Shown one piece after another: positions 26,587 through 34,250 of a stretch of DNA of 64,000 nt; the stretch's first letter is position 1, and every line of letters starts with the position of its first letter. The notes under the pieces are model-generated. The model saw nothing but the letters and a program-made list of their open reading frames with translations, was not told the origin of the DNA and did no database searches. The position numbers and the translations under genes were made by a program. The stretch lies in contig JAMOBJ010000018.1 in the NCBI GenBank assembly GCA_039908095.1, forward strand, positions 1-64,000, given 5' to 3'. The DNA is from Nitrospirae bacterium YQR-1. Lineage in GTDB: Bacteria > Nitrospirota > Thermodesulfovibrionia > Thermodesulfovibrionales > Magnetobacteriaceae.

Positions 26587-27764
26587 ATCCTGTTTGATGC
26601 TTTATCGCTTAAGGAGCCGGCCATAGCTAAGAGTATGCTCATATTTATAATGTTTCCCTCAAAGAAGAAAACACGCATTATGATTTCCGCCGCCAATGCC
26701 GAGAGTATTGCAATAGCAGTGAAATTGGGCGTGCCGATAACATCTGATTTTATTGTAAGCAAACGGATTATCGCCCAAAGAACGGCTGCGGCAAAAAGAA
26801 ATATTCCGGCAGTGCCCTGCATAAAGAAGACAGTTAAAAACACGTTATCCGGCCACTTTGGCGGCAGCATCGGAGCACCTGTGGTTGCGGCTGTTTTTGT
26901 ATATCTGTCCTGCATCAAAGCAGTATCAATACCGTGGCCTGTAATTAAGCTGTCTTTGGAGATATCCACTGTTGTTTTCCATGTATTTAACCTCATGGAA
27001 ACAAGAGTTTTCTCCATGATATGGTCCCTGACGTGGTCAAGTTGTACGGGGTAAAATCTAAAAAGTACAAGAACCACTATAGCCGATAAAACAATTAACT
27101 TTACGGAGAAAAATCTCTTTTCTTTTAAAAAAGCGCTCCAGATAAAACCTGCACATAAAGCAGCGACCAGTGAGGCTCTGACGCCGATAAAGAACAGCCC
27201 TGCAATAGAAAACATAGCAATTATAAACCATAAAACCCCCTTTACTCCCTTTCCATCGGCATACTGAACAAACATAAAGGGTAGAAAAAATGTAGCCGTC
27301 AAAGAGAGGTTCCTGGCAGTGTCATAATCAATCCAACTTGTGGATGGCATAGCGGCTCTGGATATAAAAACAGTATAAAAAAAACGTATAACTCCCAGAA
27401 GGGCTAAAATCGTGCAAAGCAATTTTATCTTGTCCTTTCCGTTAAAGGCGGTGGCTAACATGGCATAAAGCATGACAGGCATTAAGTACATGGTATAGAG
27501 AGGCAATAAAATCTTAGCAGACGGGCTGTTACCTGAGAAAGAGGAGGAAACAACAGCAGAAAAGAAAAGCAATATAAGGGAAACAAACGTGACGTTTTTC
27601 CATCTGAAACCTAAGCTGAACGTTACAAGGGACAGAAGACACCAGGCTGCCAGCGATGTATAAAGTGAAATGTTTCGGTATCTTTCATAGCCGTCAAAAA
27701 AAAGAAACACTATAAACAGTATTGTACCTATCCGCAGTATGGTAAGAAAAATATCCTTCAACAT
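26583..27764 (-). CDS. O-antigen ligase/polymerase-like membrane protein
   Basis: A 393-residue integral membrane protein with about ten to twelve hydrophobic segments and a large periplasmic loop (residues about 240-305, containing RLNTWKTTVDISKDSLITGHGIDT), the arrangement of WaaL/Wzy proteins. The loop has the Arg and the H/G-rich motif (GHGID) seen in O-antigen ligases. It is the first gene of the glycan operon, with Shine-Dalgarno AAAGGAGA. Ligase and polymerase cannot be separated from sequence alone. Confidence 0.82.
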   Translation of the reverse strand: MLKDIFLTILRIGTILFIVFLFFDGYERYRNISLYTSLAAWCLLSLVTFSLGFRWKNVTFVSLILLFFSAVVSSSFSGNSPSAKILLPLYTMYLMPVMLYAMLATAFNGKDKIKLLCTILALLGVIRFFYTVFISRAAMPSTSWIDYDTARNLSLTATFFLPFMFVQYADGKGVKGVLWFIIAMFSIAGLFFIGVRASLVAALCAGFIWSAFLKEKRFFSVKLIVLSAIVVLVLFRFYPVQLDHVRDHIMEKTLVSMRLNTWKTTVDISKDSLITGHGIDTALMQDRYTKTAATTGAPMLPPKWPDNVFLTVFFMQGTAGIFLFAAAVLWAIIRLLTIKSDVIGTPNFTAIAILSALAAEIIMRVFFFEGNIINMSILLAMAGSLSDKASNRI

Positions 27765-27867
27765 TGTACTTCTCCTTTTTATTATCCATCTTATGCGCTA
27801 CAACAGTCACTATATAAAATAAAAGGCTCCCCACAAATAAGCAGCTCAATTAAGAAAGAATATAGTT

Positions 27868-27880
27868 ATACCAAGTAGCC
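27868..27880. repeat. Solo MITE end beside the helicase relic
   Basis: ATACCAAGTAGCC matches the left terminus of the 6644-6731 repeat. Only this end is recognisable, and it lies nine bases from the stop of the truncated helicase fragment. Confidence 0.5.
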
Positions 27881-27888
27881 TTCAATAG

Positions 27889-27990
27889 TTATCTTGTTTT
27901 CAAGCCCTTAGAAAGTACATCTGTGCTCATAAGAATGTCTGTCTCCCCATTCATAAAGCTGTCAACTTTATTCCAGTCTGGATTAGACTT
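27889..27990 (-). pseudogene. Fragment of a SNF2/DEAD-type helicase
   Basis: A 33-codon open stretch overlapping the hicA end reads SNPDWNKVDSFMNG then ETDILMSTDVLSKGLKTR before a stop. FMNGETDILMSTDVLSKGL closely resembles helicase motif V of SNF2-like and superfamily 2 proteins (xxILISTDVLSEGLNLQ). Nothing else of a helicase remains on either side, so I read it as a relic left by deletion, with a MITE end next to the breakpoint. A chance resemblance is possible because the stretch is short. Confidence 0.45.
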
Positions 27991-28213
27991 TAACCAGCAG
28001 CTGAAAATAGCTGTCTCTTGATATGCCGGCTGTTGTCAAGTTGTTTTTAATGATTGATATCGGCACCTCATCGTATGCAGGAATAACAACAGGTCTTGAA
28101 ACTCCTTCTTTAACGTAAGACCGGTGGCTCCCTTCCTGCCTTGCAAAACTAAAACCTGCGGCAAGAAAGACTTTCTCAAGTGTCCTCCATGATACTGGTG
28201 TTATTCTGGACAT
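27983..28213 (-). CDS. hicA: HicA-type toxin (mRNA interferase)
   Basis: A 76-residue double-stranded RNA-binding-fold protein of the HicA/YcfA family. The signature is LEKVFLAAGFSFARQEGSHRSY with the catalytic His30, followed by VVIPAYDEVPISIIKNNLTTAGIS. HicA cleaves mRNA independently of the ribosome when its antitoxin is degraded. It follows hicB by three bases, so the order is antitoxin then toxin. The length is normal and the frame intact, so it is probably functional. Confidence 0.87.
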   Translation of the reverse strand: MSRITPVSWRTLEKVFLAAGFSFARQEGSHRSYVKEGVSRPVVIPAYDEVPISIIKNNLTTAGISRDSYFQLLVKV

Positions 28214-28216
28214 TTT

Positions 28217-28486
28217 TCAGACAGCAACTGCAGTTGAATGCCTCTCTGTAGCAATCCACATGGGACAAACCCAGTTCCCATCCTGGAACTCATAACCACT
28301 TTCTTCCAGTATAACGCTAACTGTTCCTATATCTGATGCCGTTGTAAGGAAAAGGAGCACCGCCTCATCTAAAGCCTTTCGTGCATCTTCCGGCGTCCTG
28401 CCTGAACTCATAACATCCAGCGGCATTGCATGGGCTATAAACTGAGTGCCTTCTTTCCAAATATGAACTGTGTATTCGATATCCAT
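28217..28486 (-). CDS. hicB: HicB-type antitoxin
   Basis: An 89-residue HicB-like protein: the partial RNase H-like fold shows in YTVHIWKEGTQFIAHAMPLD and GRTPEDARKALDEAVLLFL. It should bind and block HicA. A C-terminal DNA-binding segment is not obvious; the tail (VCPMWIATERHSTAVAV) is short, so autoregulation may need another route. The upstream region has a GTGTTAGCATAGCATTAGTGTTAC-like imperfect repeat near 28519-28542 that could be an operator. Ribosome site GGGGGGA. Confidence 0.82.
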   Translation of the reverse strand: MDIEYTVHIWKEGTQFIAHAMPLDVMSSGRTPEDARKALDEAVLLFLTTASDIGTVSVILEESGYEFQDGNWVCPMWIATERHSTAVAV

Positions 28487-28608
28487 AAAAAAAGTCCCCC
28501 CGCAGGTTTAACTGTAACACTAATGCTATGCTAACACAAACACTAAAATAAATCAAAAATTTCCCTTACGCTCAAAAGCAACTGTTATACTTCTCATAAA
28601 GATCGCTT

Positions 28609-28728
28609 AATACCAAACGTCTAACTTCGTTGGCTTCGTCAAAAGCTCCGGGGCAACCCACCCTAAAGGGGAATCCGGGGAGGCGTCCCCTTCTACTTGC
28701 CGCCTGTGTTTACTTCTGACTGCAACTA
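28609..28728 (+). repeat. Dispersed MITE-like repeat, copy beside the two-component pair
   Basis: Begins TTAATACCAAACG, carries the core GTCTAACTTCGTTGGCTTCG and TCAAAAGCTCC, a C/G-rich hairpin block (CCCTAAAGGGGAATCC), and the block CTTGCCGCCTGTGTTTACTT, and ends CTGACTGCAACTATA. The right terminus is partly decayed. It lies in the gap between hicB and the response regulator gene. Confidence 0.7.
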
Positions 28729-28784
28729 TATACTATCTTTGTTTTTTAGTTTTCTTCAGACAGTACACTCCAAAGAAACTCACA

Positions 28785-29177
28785 TCAAGTGCCTGTCTTA
28801 AGCCCCAAACAATGTAAAACACTCTGAAGCAACTTATCCACAACTATAGGTTTTACAACATTGTCGCATACCTTTCCGCTTAAGTGATATTGATCATTAT
28901 AGGCGGTGGTAATAATTATTTGCTGTGAGGCGTTTATCTCCAATATCTTGTCAATCATTGTCAATCCGCCCATTACCGGCATCTCCACATCGGCTATTAC
29001 TATATCAATCTCATTGCAGTTATCTCTGTAAATTTTAAGCCCTTCCCTGCCGTTTTCCGCCTCATAGACTTTAGCAAATTTTCTCCTGAGCATACGTCCA
29101 AGTATTTTTCTAAGCAGCTCATCGTTGTCCACACACAGCACCGTTAACGTTTTTAATAGTTCATTATCTGATTTCAT
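28785..29177 (-). CDS. Single-domain response regulator
   Basis: A 130-residue receiver domain alone (CheY-like). The acidic pocket is VDNDE, the phosphoacceptor Asp lies in VIADVEMPVMGG, the Thr switch in IITTAYND and the Lys in VVKPIVVDKL. It has no output domain, so it either relays phosphate or acts by protein-protein contact. Start and stop overlap the upstream kinase by four bases (ATGA), which makes the kinase its obvious partner. Confidence 0.88.
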   Translation of the reverse strand: MKSDNELLKTLTVLCVDNDELLRKILGRMLRRKFAKVYEAENGREGLKIYRDNCNEIDIVIADVEMPVMGGLTMIDKILEINASQQIIITTAYNDQYHLSGKVCDNVVKPIVVDKLLQSVLHCLGLKTGT

Positions 29178-30838
29178 AACTCTATCCTGAACTCACACCA
29201 TCCATCAACACTTTTTACTGAAATGGCGCCGTTGATACTCTTTTCTATAATTACTTTTGAAATATACAAACCTAAACCTGTCCCCCTTGACTTATCTTTA
29301 GTTGTAAAATAGGGATCAAAAATTTTACCAATAATGCCCTTATCTACTCCACCACCATTGTCTGCAATAGTTATCACTATTTTGTCAATAGCAGTATCCT
29401 TATAAGCCCTTATTCTGATGATACCATTAATGACATGTCTGTCTTCAAAAACGTCCTTAATGTTAGTTAAAATGTTTAGTATGACCTGAGCAAACTCGCC
29501 CTTATAAAGATTAACTGTCAATACATCATCAAGCTCTTTTTCTATAATAACGTTTTTAAGTGCAGGATTACCAACAATAAGCGACAACGTGTTGTTTATT
29601 ACCTCTGCGATATTAAATTGCATTTGTTGCGGCTTTTTTATATAGTAGTTTCTGAAGTTGTCAATAGTGGATGATAAACCCATAACCTCAGAGACAATCG
29701 TTGAGATATTCTTTTCTAAATATTCCGCGGTAAATTCCCCATGCAAATGGGTGTCTCTAATATCTTGAACCAATGCAGCTATTGCGCTAAGGGGTTGCCT
29801 CCACTGATGGGCAATATTTACTAACAGCTCGCCCATTGCTATGTGCCTTGACTGCTCATACATAAGCTGATCTTTACGTCTGCTGTTTTCAACTTCAGTT
29901 ATATCCCTTAATGTTCCCGTAAAAAAAACATCTTCTTTAATCTTCCACATTGCAAGTGAAATTTCAATTGGAAACTCTTCACCATTGCTTTTTAATCCAA
30001 CCATTTCAAATGTCCTGCCAACAAGATTGGATGTGCCGGTAAGCTTAAATCTTCTTAATCCCTCATGATGTCTCTTATGAAATCGCTCCGGTATTATCAC
30101 TATAATCGGACGGTTTAGTACCTCAGCGGCTGAAAACCCGAATATTTTCTCTGCCGCTTTATTCCAATAAATTATATGTTCATTTTCATCGATAGACACG
30201 ATAGCGTCATTTGCCGTTTCAACTATGGAGCGCAGCCTCAGTTCACTGCTCTCAAGCAAATCAAGGTTTCTGCTGTTAAGTAAAGATATTGCTGCATACT
30301 CACCAAAGGCGAGTGCGAGCCTTGCATCCCTGTCATTAAATCCACCTTTTTTGTTTGCAAGCCCAATAACTCCGACTGCTTTGCCATCAATGATTAAGGG
30401 TGAAAACATTACATTGTCTAACCTCATATGGCCCTTAGGCATATAATTCTTCCATGAACTGTTTTTAAAATTATTATCATATACAACCTGAGAGTTCCGG
30501 TATGCAACCTCCCGAAGGCCTCGTATAGGCATTGGTAATGATGGATCCACGGTGCAAGGCATCCCTCCGGCATCCAGAAACAAAACTTCGTTTTCACTCC
30601 CATCCTTAGTCAACAGTGCCACATACCCCGCAGTGGCTCCTGTTATTTCTTTACATGCATCGAAAATGGCTCTGGCCGCATCAGCAAACTCCTTATACTG
30701 CAACACAGCCCGTGAGCCGCAAAGTAGCGCCGAAATCTCCTCCTCAACACGCTTACGCTCCGCAATCTCCTTTTTCAGCTCGTTATTAGCGTTTTGTAAT
30801 TTTTCAACTAATTCAGCTTCGTTATTTAGTACATCCAC
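29174..30838 (-). CDS. GAF-PAS sensor histidine kinase
   Basis: A 554-residue cytosolic kinase: an N-terminal coiled coil (residues 5-30), a GAF domain (about 35-190), a PAS domain (about 205-325, with ETANDAIVSIDENEHIIYWN), a dimerisation helix with the phosphoacceptor His344 in NIAHQWRQPLSA, and a HATPase domain with ADNGGGV, FDPYFTTK and GTGLGLYISK. There are no membrane segments, so it reads internal or small diffusible signals. PAS and GAF can hold heme, flavin or small ligands; none is assignable here. It is the first gene of the pair. Confidence 0.88.
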   Translation of the reverse strand: MDVLNNEAELVEKLQNANNELKKEIAERKRVEEEISALLCGSRAVLQYKEFADAARAIFDACKEITGATAGYVALLTKDGSENEVLFLDAGGMPCTVDPSLPMPIRGLREVAYRNSQVVYDNNFKNSSWKNYMPKGHMRLDNVMFSPLIIDGKAVGVIGLANKKGGFNDRDARLALAFGEYAAISLLNSRNLDLLESSELRLRSIVETANDAIVSIDENEHIIYWNKAAEKIFGFSAAEVLNRPIIVIIPERFHKRHHEGLRRFKLTGTSNLVGRTFEMVGLKSNGEEFPIEISLAMWKIKEDVFFTGTLRDITEVENSRRKDQLMYEQSRHIAMGELLVNIAHQWRQPLSAIAALVQDIRDTHLHGEFTAEYLEKNISTIVSEVMGLSSTIDNFRNYYIKKPQQMQFNIAEVINNTLSLIVGNPALKNVIIEKELDDVLTVNLYKGEFAQVILNILTNIKDVFEDRHVINGIIRIRAYKDTAIDKIVITIADNGGGVDKGIIGKIFDPYFTTKDKSRGTGLGLYISKVIIEKSINGAISVKSVDGWCEFRIEL

Positions 30839-30949
30839 ATGAAACTCCTCAATATGCCAACCTGAAAATCAACCGTTAACCTAATTATAGTACAATTAAG
30901 ACGATTTATGAAATATAAACAGCAACAGTTTAAACTTTAAGAAAAAGCC

Positions 30950-31717
30950 CTATACAGAGCCGCTCTTAGGCACCATAGCCCTTGACCACGGAGATTTGTC
31001 ATGCACCTCTTCCACCCTTATTAAGTATCCAAACGGATAATCCGGCTGAAATATATGAAACTTGTCAAACTCAAAGAGCTTTCTTGAGGCAAGCAGGTAT
31101 CTGTAGTAAACACTGTCCTGCTCAAGTATTTCAATAGCGCCGTTTACCTGAAAACTTATATAAGATATTGCGCCGTGCATCCCCATATGCGGTTGTTGCA
31201 CGGATTTGTGATGTTCTGCTGAATGCGGCTGCTCAATCTTGTGCATCTGTTGTGCGGGTTGTACCTGAGTCTCTTCCATTCCGACATAAAGAAGACTAGT
31301 ATGACCGTTGTTTTTTATATTTTTCAGCGCTTTACCACTAAATATCTCAAGACCGCCAAGAAACGATGGGTCAAAATTGCCGGGGTTACCATAGAGCGCT
31401 TCAACCGCCTCAATCCGCTCATTAATTGTTTCAAAATGGGGGCGTGACCTTGTATTTGCCGCCACTGACTCAAATAAATCTATGAAATGCTCAAGTTGTC
31501 CGCTTTTAGGGATTAGTCCGATTCCCTTTACAGTCATATTAACCGGATACTTTGACTCTGTATCATCCTCAGGCCATGTAACCATAACGGGCAAATGTGC
31601 AGAAAAATACCTTAGCGGTCTTCCGCCTCGCAGTTCATTTATAAACTTAAGCCTCGATGAGGCAAGCCAGTTTAGACAACGCTCCGGCAGCCTGGTAACA
31701 CTAAGAGCTTCTTTCAT
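30950..31717 (-). CDS. Unknown protein with a His-rich segment, in a radical SAM operon
   Basis: A 255-residue soluble protein I do not recognise. The N-terminal half contains RYFSAHLPVMVTWPEDD and KGIGLIPKSGQLEHFIDLFE; the middle (about residues 165-190) is rich in His, Gln and Met (EQPHSAEHHKSVQQPHMGMH), which could bind a metal ion; the C-terminal part returns to ordered sequence (YYRYLLASRKLFEFDKFHIF). No signal peptide. It starts 31 bases after the radical SAM gene, and both follow the universal stress protein gene closely, so the three are likely one operon. A maturation partner or substrate of the radical SAM enzyme is a possibility, not a finding. Confidence 0.6.
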   Translation of the reverse strand: MKEALSVTRLPERCLNWLASSRLKFINELRGGRPLRYFSAHLPVMVTWPEDDTESKYPVNMTVKGIGLIPKSGQLEHFIDLFESVAANTRSRPHFETINERIEAVEALYGNPGNFDPSFLGGLEIFSGKALKNIKNNGHTSLLYVGMEETQVQPAQQMHKIEQPHSAEHHKSVQQPHMGMHGAISYISFQVNGAIEILEQDSVYYRYLLASRKLFEFDKFHIFQPDYPFGYLIRVEEVHDKSPWSRAMVPKSGSV

Positions 31718-31748
31718 CAGTTAATCCTTTCTTCATAATCAATATATA

Positions 31749-32951
31749 TTAAGGACGTCCGTGTTTTCCGTGCATCTTTGAAAAATCGTGTGATTTTATT
31801 TCCTCCACAAAAGCCTCAGTGATTACACCGACACCTTTCTCTCTTGCTTTCTTCTCTATTACTCCTATAACCATTTTTCTAATAAAAGCAGGCACTTTGT
31901 CCATTCTCTGAAGTGCAGTGCTTTCCCATTCAATATCTGATTTAAATTCCTCTTTTATTGTAATTTTCTCTTTACCCAGGGGTTCGTAAAGACACAGCGG
32001 ATCTTCAGCCATGAAGTCGCCTTTTTCGGCCAGAGCCCTTGCCCTGCAACCGCCGCATATTTCCGTATATTCACATATGCCGCATCTGCCGCCGTAAATC
32101 CCGTCTCTGAGGGTTTGAAGTTTTTGAGACTTTGACCAAAGCTCATCTATACCGGTCTCTTTGACATTTCCAATGCTGTCTTCCATGTACGGACACGGAG
32201 TAACATTTCCCAAAGGGTCAATTCTCATGTATGAGCGTCCGGCAAGGCAACCACGCGTACCCTCCGGTAATCTCACCCCATCCTCATGAAGCACCCTGTA
32301 GATGTGCGGGGCGCATCGCGCCCTGATCATTGTCCTTGTCTCGGTCTTAGAGCGTTTAACGAGTTCCTTTATTGCGTATTCGTAGTTTTGAACCGATATG
32401 AAAGTCCTCATGGCCCTTCCTGTGCAAACAAGGAAAAAGAAATTCAACGCCCTTGCCCCTAAACTTACCGCTAACTCAATAAATTTATCTATCTCGCCGT
32501 AGTTATCATCGGTCAGAGTGACGTCCACTTGAGTTTCTATTGACAACTCCTTTGCGGCTTTCAAACATTCTATGGAAAGTTCCCAGGCACCCTTAAAGTT
32601 GCGAAACGCATTATGGCTCTCCGGGTTGGTGGAATCAATGCTGACGCCGATACCTTTTAACCCGGCACGATGTAATTCCATCAATTTCTCCCTGCTTAGG
32701 AGGGTACCATTTGTACCCAGCACCGTTATAAAGCCGGCATCGGAGCAATATCCCACTATGTCGCAGATGTCATCCCTTAGAAGCGGCTCACCCCCTGTAA
32801 GGACTATCATCATAGCCTGGTTAAGCAACGAAAGCCCGGTTACCACCTCTTTAGCCTCAGCGGTAGTGAGTTCCCCTGCACTGCGGCATCCGGCGTCCAT
32901 GTAGCAGTGTGGACAGGAAAGATTGCACCCGCTTGTCAGATTCCAGGACAC
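31749..32951 (-). CDS. Radical SAM/SPASM protein, NirJ/AhbC/AhbD-like, with a PCP-reductase-like tail
   Basis: A 400-residue radical SAM enzyme. The first cluster motif is CNLSCPHC (CX3CX2C) at about residues 9-16. The SPASM-type region holds further Cys (CLAGRSYMRIDPLGNVTPCPY and CGICEYTEICGGCRA) for auxiliary clusters. The C-terminal 55 residues (ALQRMDKVPAFIRKMVIGV, EKKAREKGVGVITEAFVEE) resemble the small PCP-reductase/DUF2621-like helical domain often attached to such proteins. NirJ/AhbC/AhbD members modify siroheme or coproheme side chains, so an alternative heme or heme d1 role is plausible. The start is GTG 32951; in-frame sequence upstream reads LEYKPYIV but lacks an ordinary start codon. 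Confidence 0.75.
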   Translation of the reverse strand: MSWNLTSGCNLSCPHCYMDAGCRSAGELTTAEAKEVVTGLSLLNQAMMIVLTGGEPLLRDDICDIVGYCSDAGFITVLGTNGTLLSREKLMELHRAGLKGIGVSIDSTNPESHNAFRNFKGAWELSIECLKAAKELSIETQVDVTLTDDNYGEIDKFIELAVSLGARALNFFFLVCTGRAMRTFISVQNYEYAIKELVKRSKTETRTMIRARCAPHIYRVLHEDGVRLPEGTRGCLAGRSYMRIDPLGNVTPCPYMEDSIGNVKETGIDELWSKSQKLQTLRDGIYGGRCGICEYTEICGGCRARALAEKGDFMAEDPLCLYEPLGKEKITIKEEFKSDIEWESTALQRMDKVPAFIRKMVIGVIEKKAREKGVGVITEAFVEEIKSHDFSKMHGKHGRP

Positions 32952-32968
32952 TATATAGGGTTTATACT

Positions 32969-34075
32969 CTAAAGTTCCCAGCCTTTATAGTCCTCACTCT
33001 TTGTGACAACCACGTTACATGGGCTGTAACGCACCACATTTTCGCAAACCGAACCCAGGTCAATACCCTCAGCGTGGTGTCTTCCGGTACGTCCTGCAAA
33101 AATTAACGCCGCAGCGGTTTCAGCTGCATAATCGCATATCCTCTTATATATATGGCCGGAGAGCACTGTTTTCTTTAAACCGTTACCATTTTGGATGCCC
33201 TCTCCGACAAGACCAAACCCGTGCATTGCCACATGAAGATTTTCAGCATCAGCTGAACCACCGCTTTTACCAAACACTTCTTTTTCCGCCCTGTTAAGTA
33301 TCATATGTCCAACTCGTGCCAATCCCTTGTCTATAAACTCATCATGAATCTTTTCCTGATCCTTTGTATTAAAATTAAATCCATTGTCGTTAATCAGAGT
33401 GTCTTTCAACCGTTTAAAGAGATCGTTATGAAGGGCTGAGTCAAAAACATAGAGCAAGTGGAGCTTTGCATTAAATCTCTCAGCCATGTATGCTGCAACC
33501 CTTAGCGAATAAATCGCCGATGAGCTGCCGTCAAGGCAAACAACAAAGTCAGCCCCCTGTAGTGACTTATTGTCTTTCACAATAAGGATATTTCTTCCGC
33601 TGCACTGCCGCAGTGTCCGCATACAGACGCTGCCCACAAAGCCGCTTTCACTATGGTTAAACCCTGAGTTTCCTATAACGACCAGGCTGTCTGAGTCCTC
33701 CTCGTGTATGAGTTCATTGAGGGCCCTGAAGTTTTTCCCTTCCCGTACTTTTGGGGTAAAGGGAATATCGGCATCTTTAAATATCGGCTCCAGAGGCTTA
33801 AGGTATGAAAGAGATATTTTCTCCATACCAACACGTATCAGGCTTGCATGAACCTCACGCTGTTTTTTAAGTATTTCCTCAGTCTGGTACTCAGTGGGGA
33901 GGGTCGGCTCCATAATTCTGAAGGCCCCCTCGTGCATCAGAGCGTTATAGCCGTGCAGGCCGACCACCGGAAGTTTAAGCCTCCGGGCTATATTTAATGC
34001 AACCCCGGAGGCCATATCAGAGATATCGCCATTGTCATGACACAGCAGCAACTTACTAATTTCTAAACTCTTCAT
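32969..34075 (-). CDS. Double-domain universal stress protein
   Basis: A 368-residue cytosolic protein with two UspA-type domains. The first (residues 1-170) ends with the glycine-rich loop VVIGNSGFNHSESGFVGSVCMRTLRQCSGRNILIVK. The second (about 175-360) includes FVVCLDGSSSAIYSLRVAA and ends with FAGRTGRHHAEGIDLGSVCENVVRYSPCNVVV. The GX2GX9GS/T pattern of ATP-binding Usp proteins is present in the second domain and partly in the first. Such proteins help cells survive starvation or energy stress. It is the first gene of the operon that continues with the radical SAM protein. Confidence 0.85.
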   Translation of the reverse strand: MKSLEISKLLLCHDNGDISDMASGVALNIARRLKLPVVGLHGYNALMHEGAFRIMEPTLPTEYQTEEILKKQREVHASLIRVGMEKISLSYLKPLEPIFKDADIPFTPKVREGKNFRALNELIHEEDSDSLVVIGNSGFNHSESGFVGSVCMRTLRQCSGRNILIVKDNKSLQGADFVVCLDGSSSAIYSLRVAAYMAERFNAKLHLLYVFDSALHNDLFKRLKDTLINDNGFNFNTKDQEKIHDEFIDKGLARVGHMILNRAEKEVFGKSGGSADAENLHVAMHGFGLVGEGIQNGNGLKKTVLSGHIYKRICDYAAETAAALIFAGRTGRHHAEGIDLGSVCENVVRYSPCNVVVTKSEDYKGWEL

Positions 34076-34250
34076 CTGATAATCCGTAGTAGTTTATAGT
34101 AATATTCAAAAGTATGTTAATATGCCCATATAACGGGCTTCCAATCTGAACGTTATTTTGCATTTCATTATAATCATAATATTTACGAAACTATACCCTT
34201 CCGTCACAACTACCACTTTAATGGTTTTTGATGTTTTTAGTCAAGCAGCT

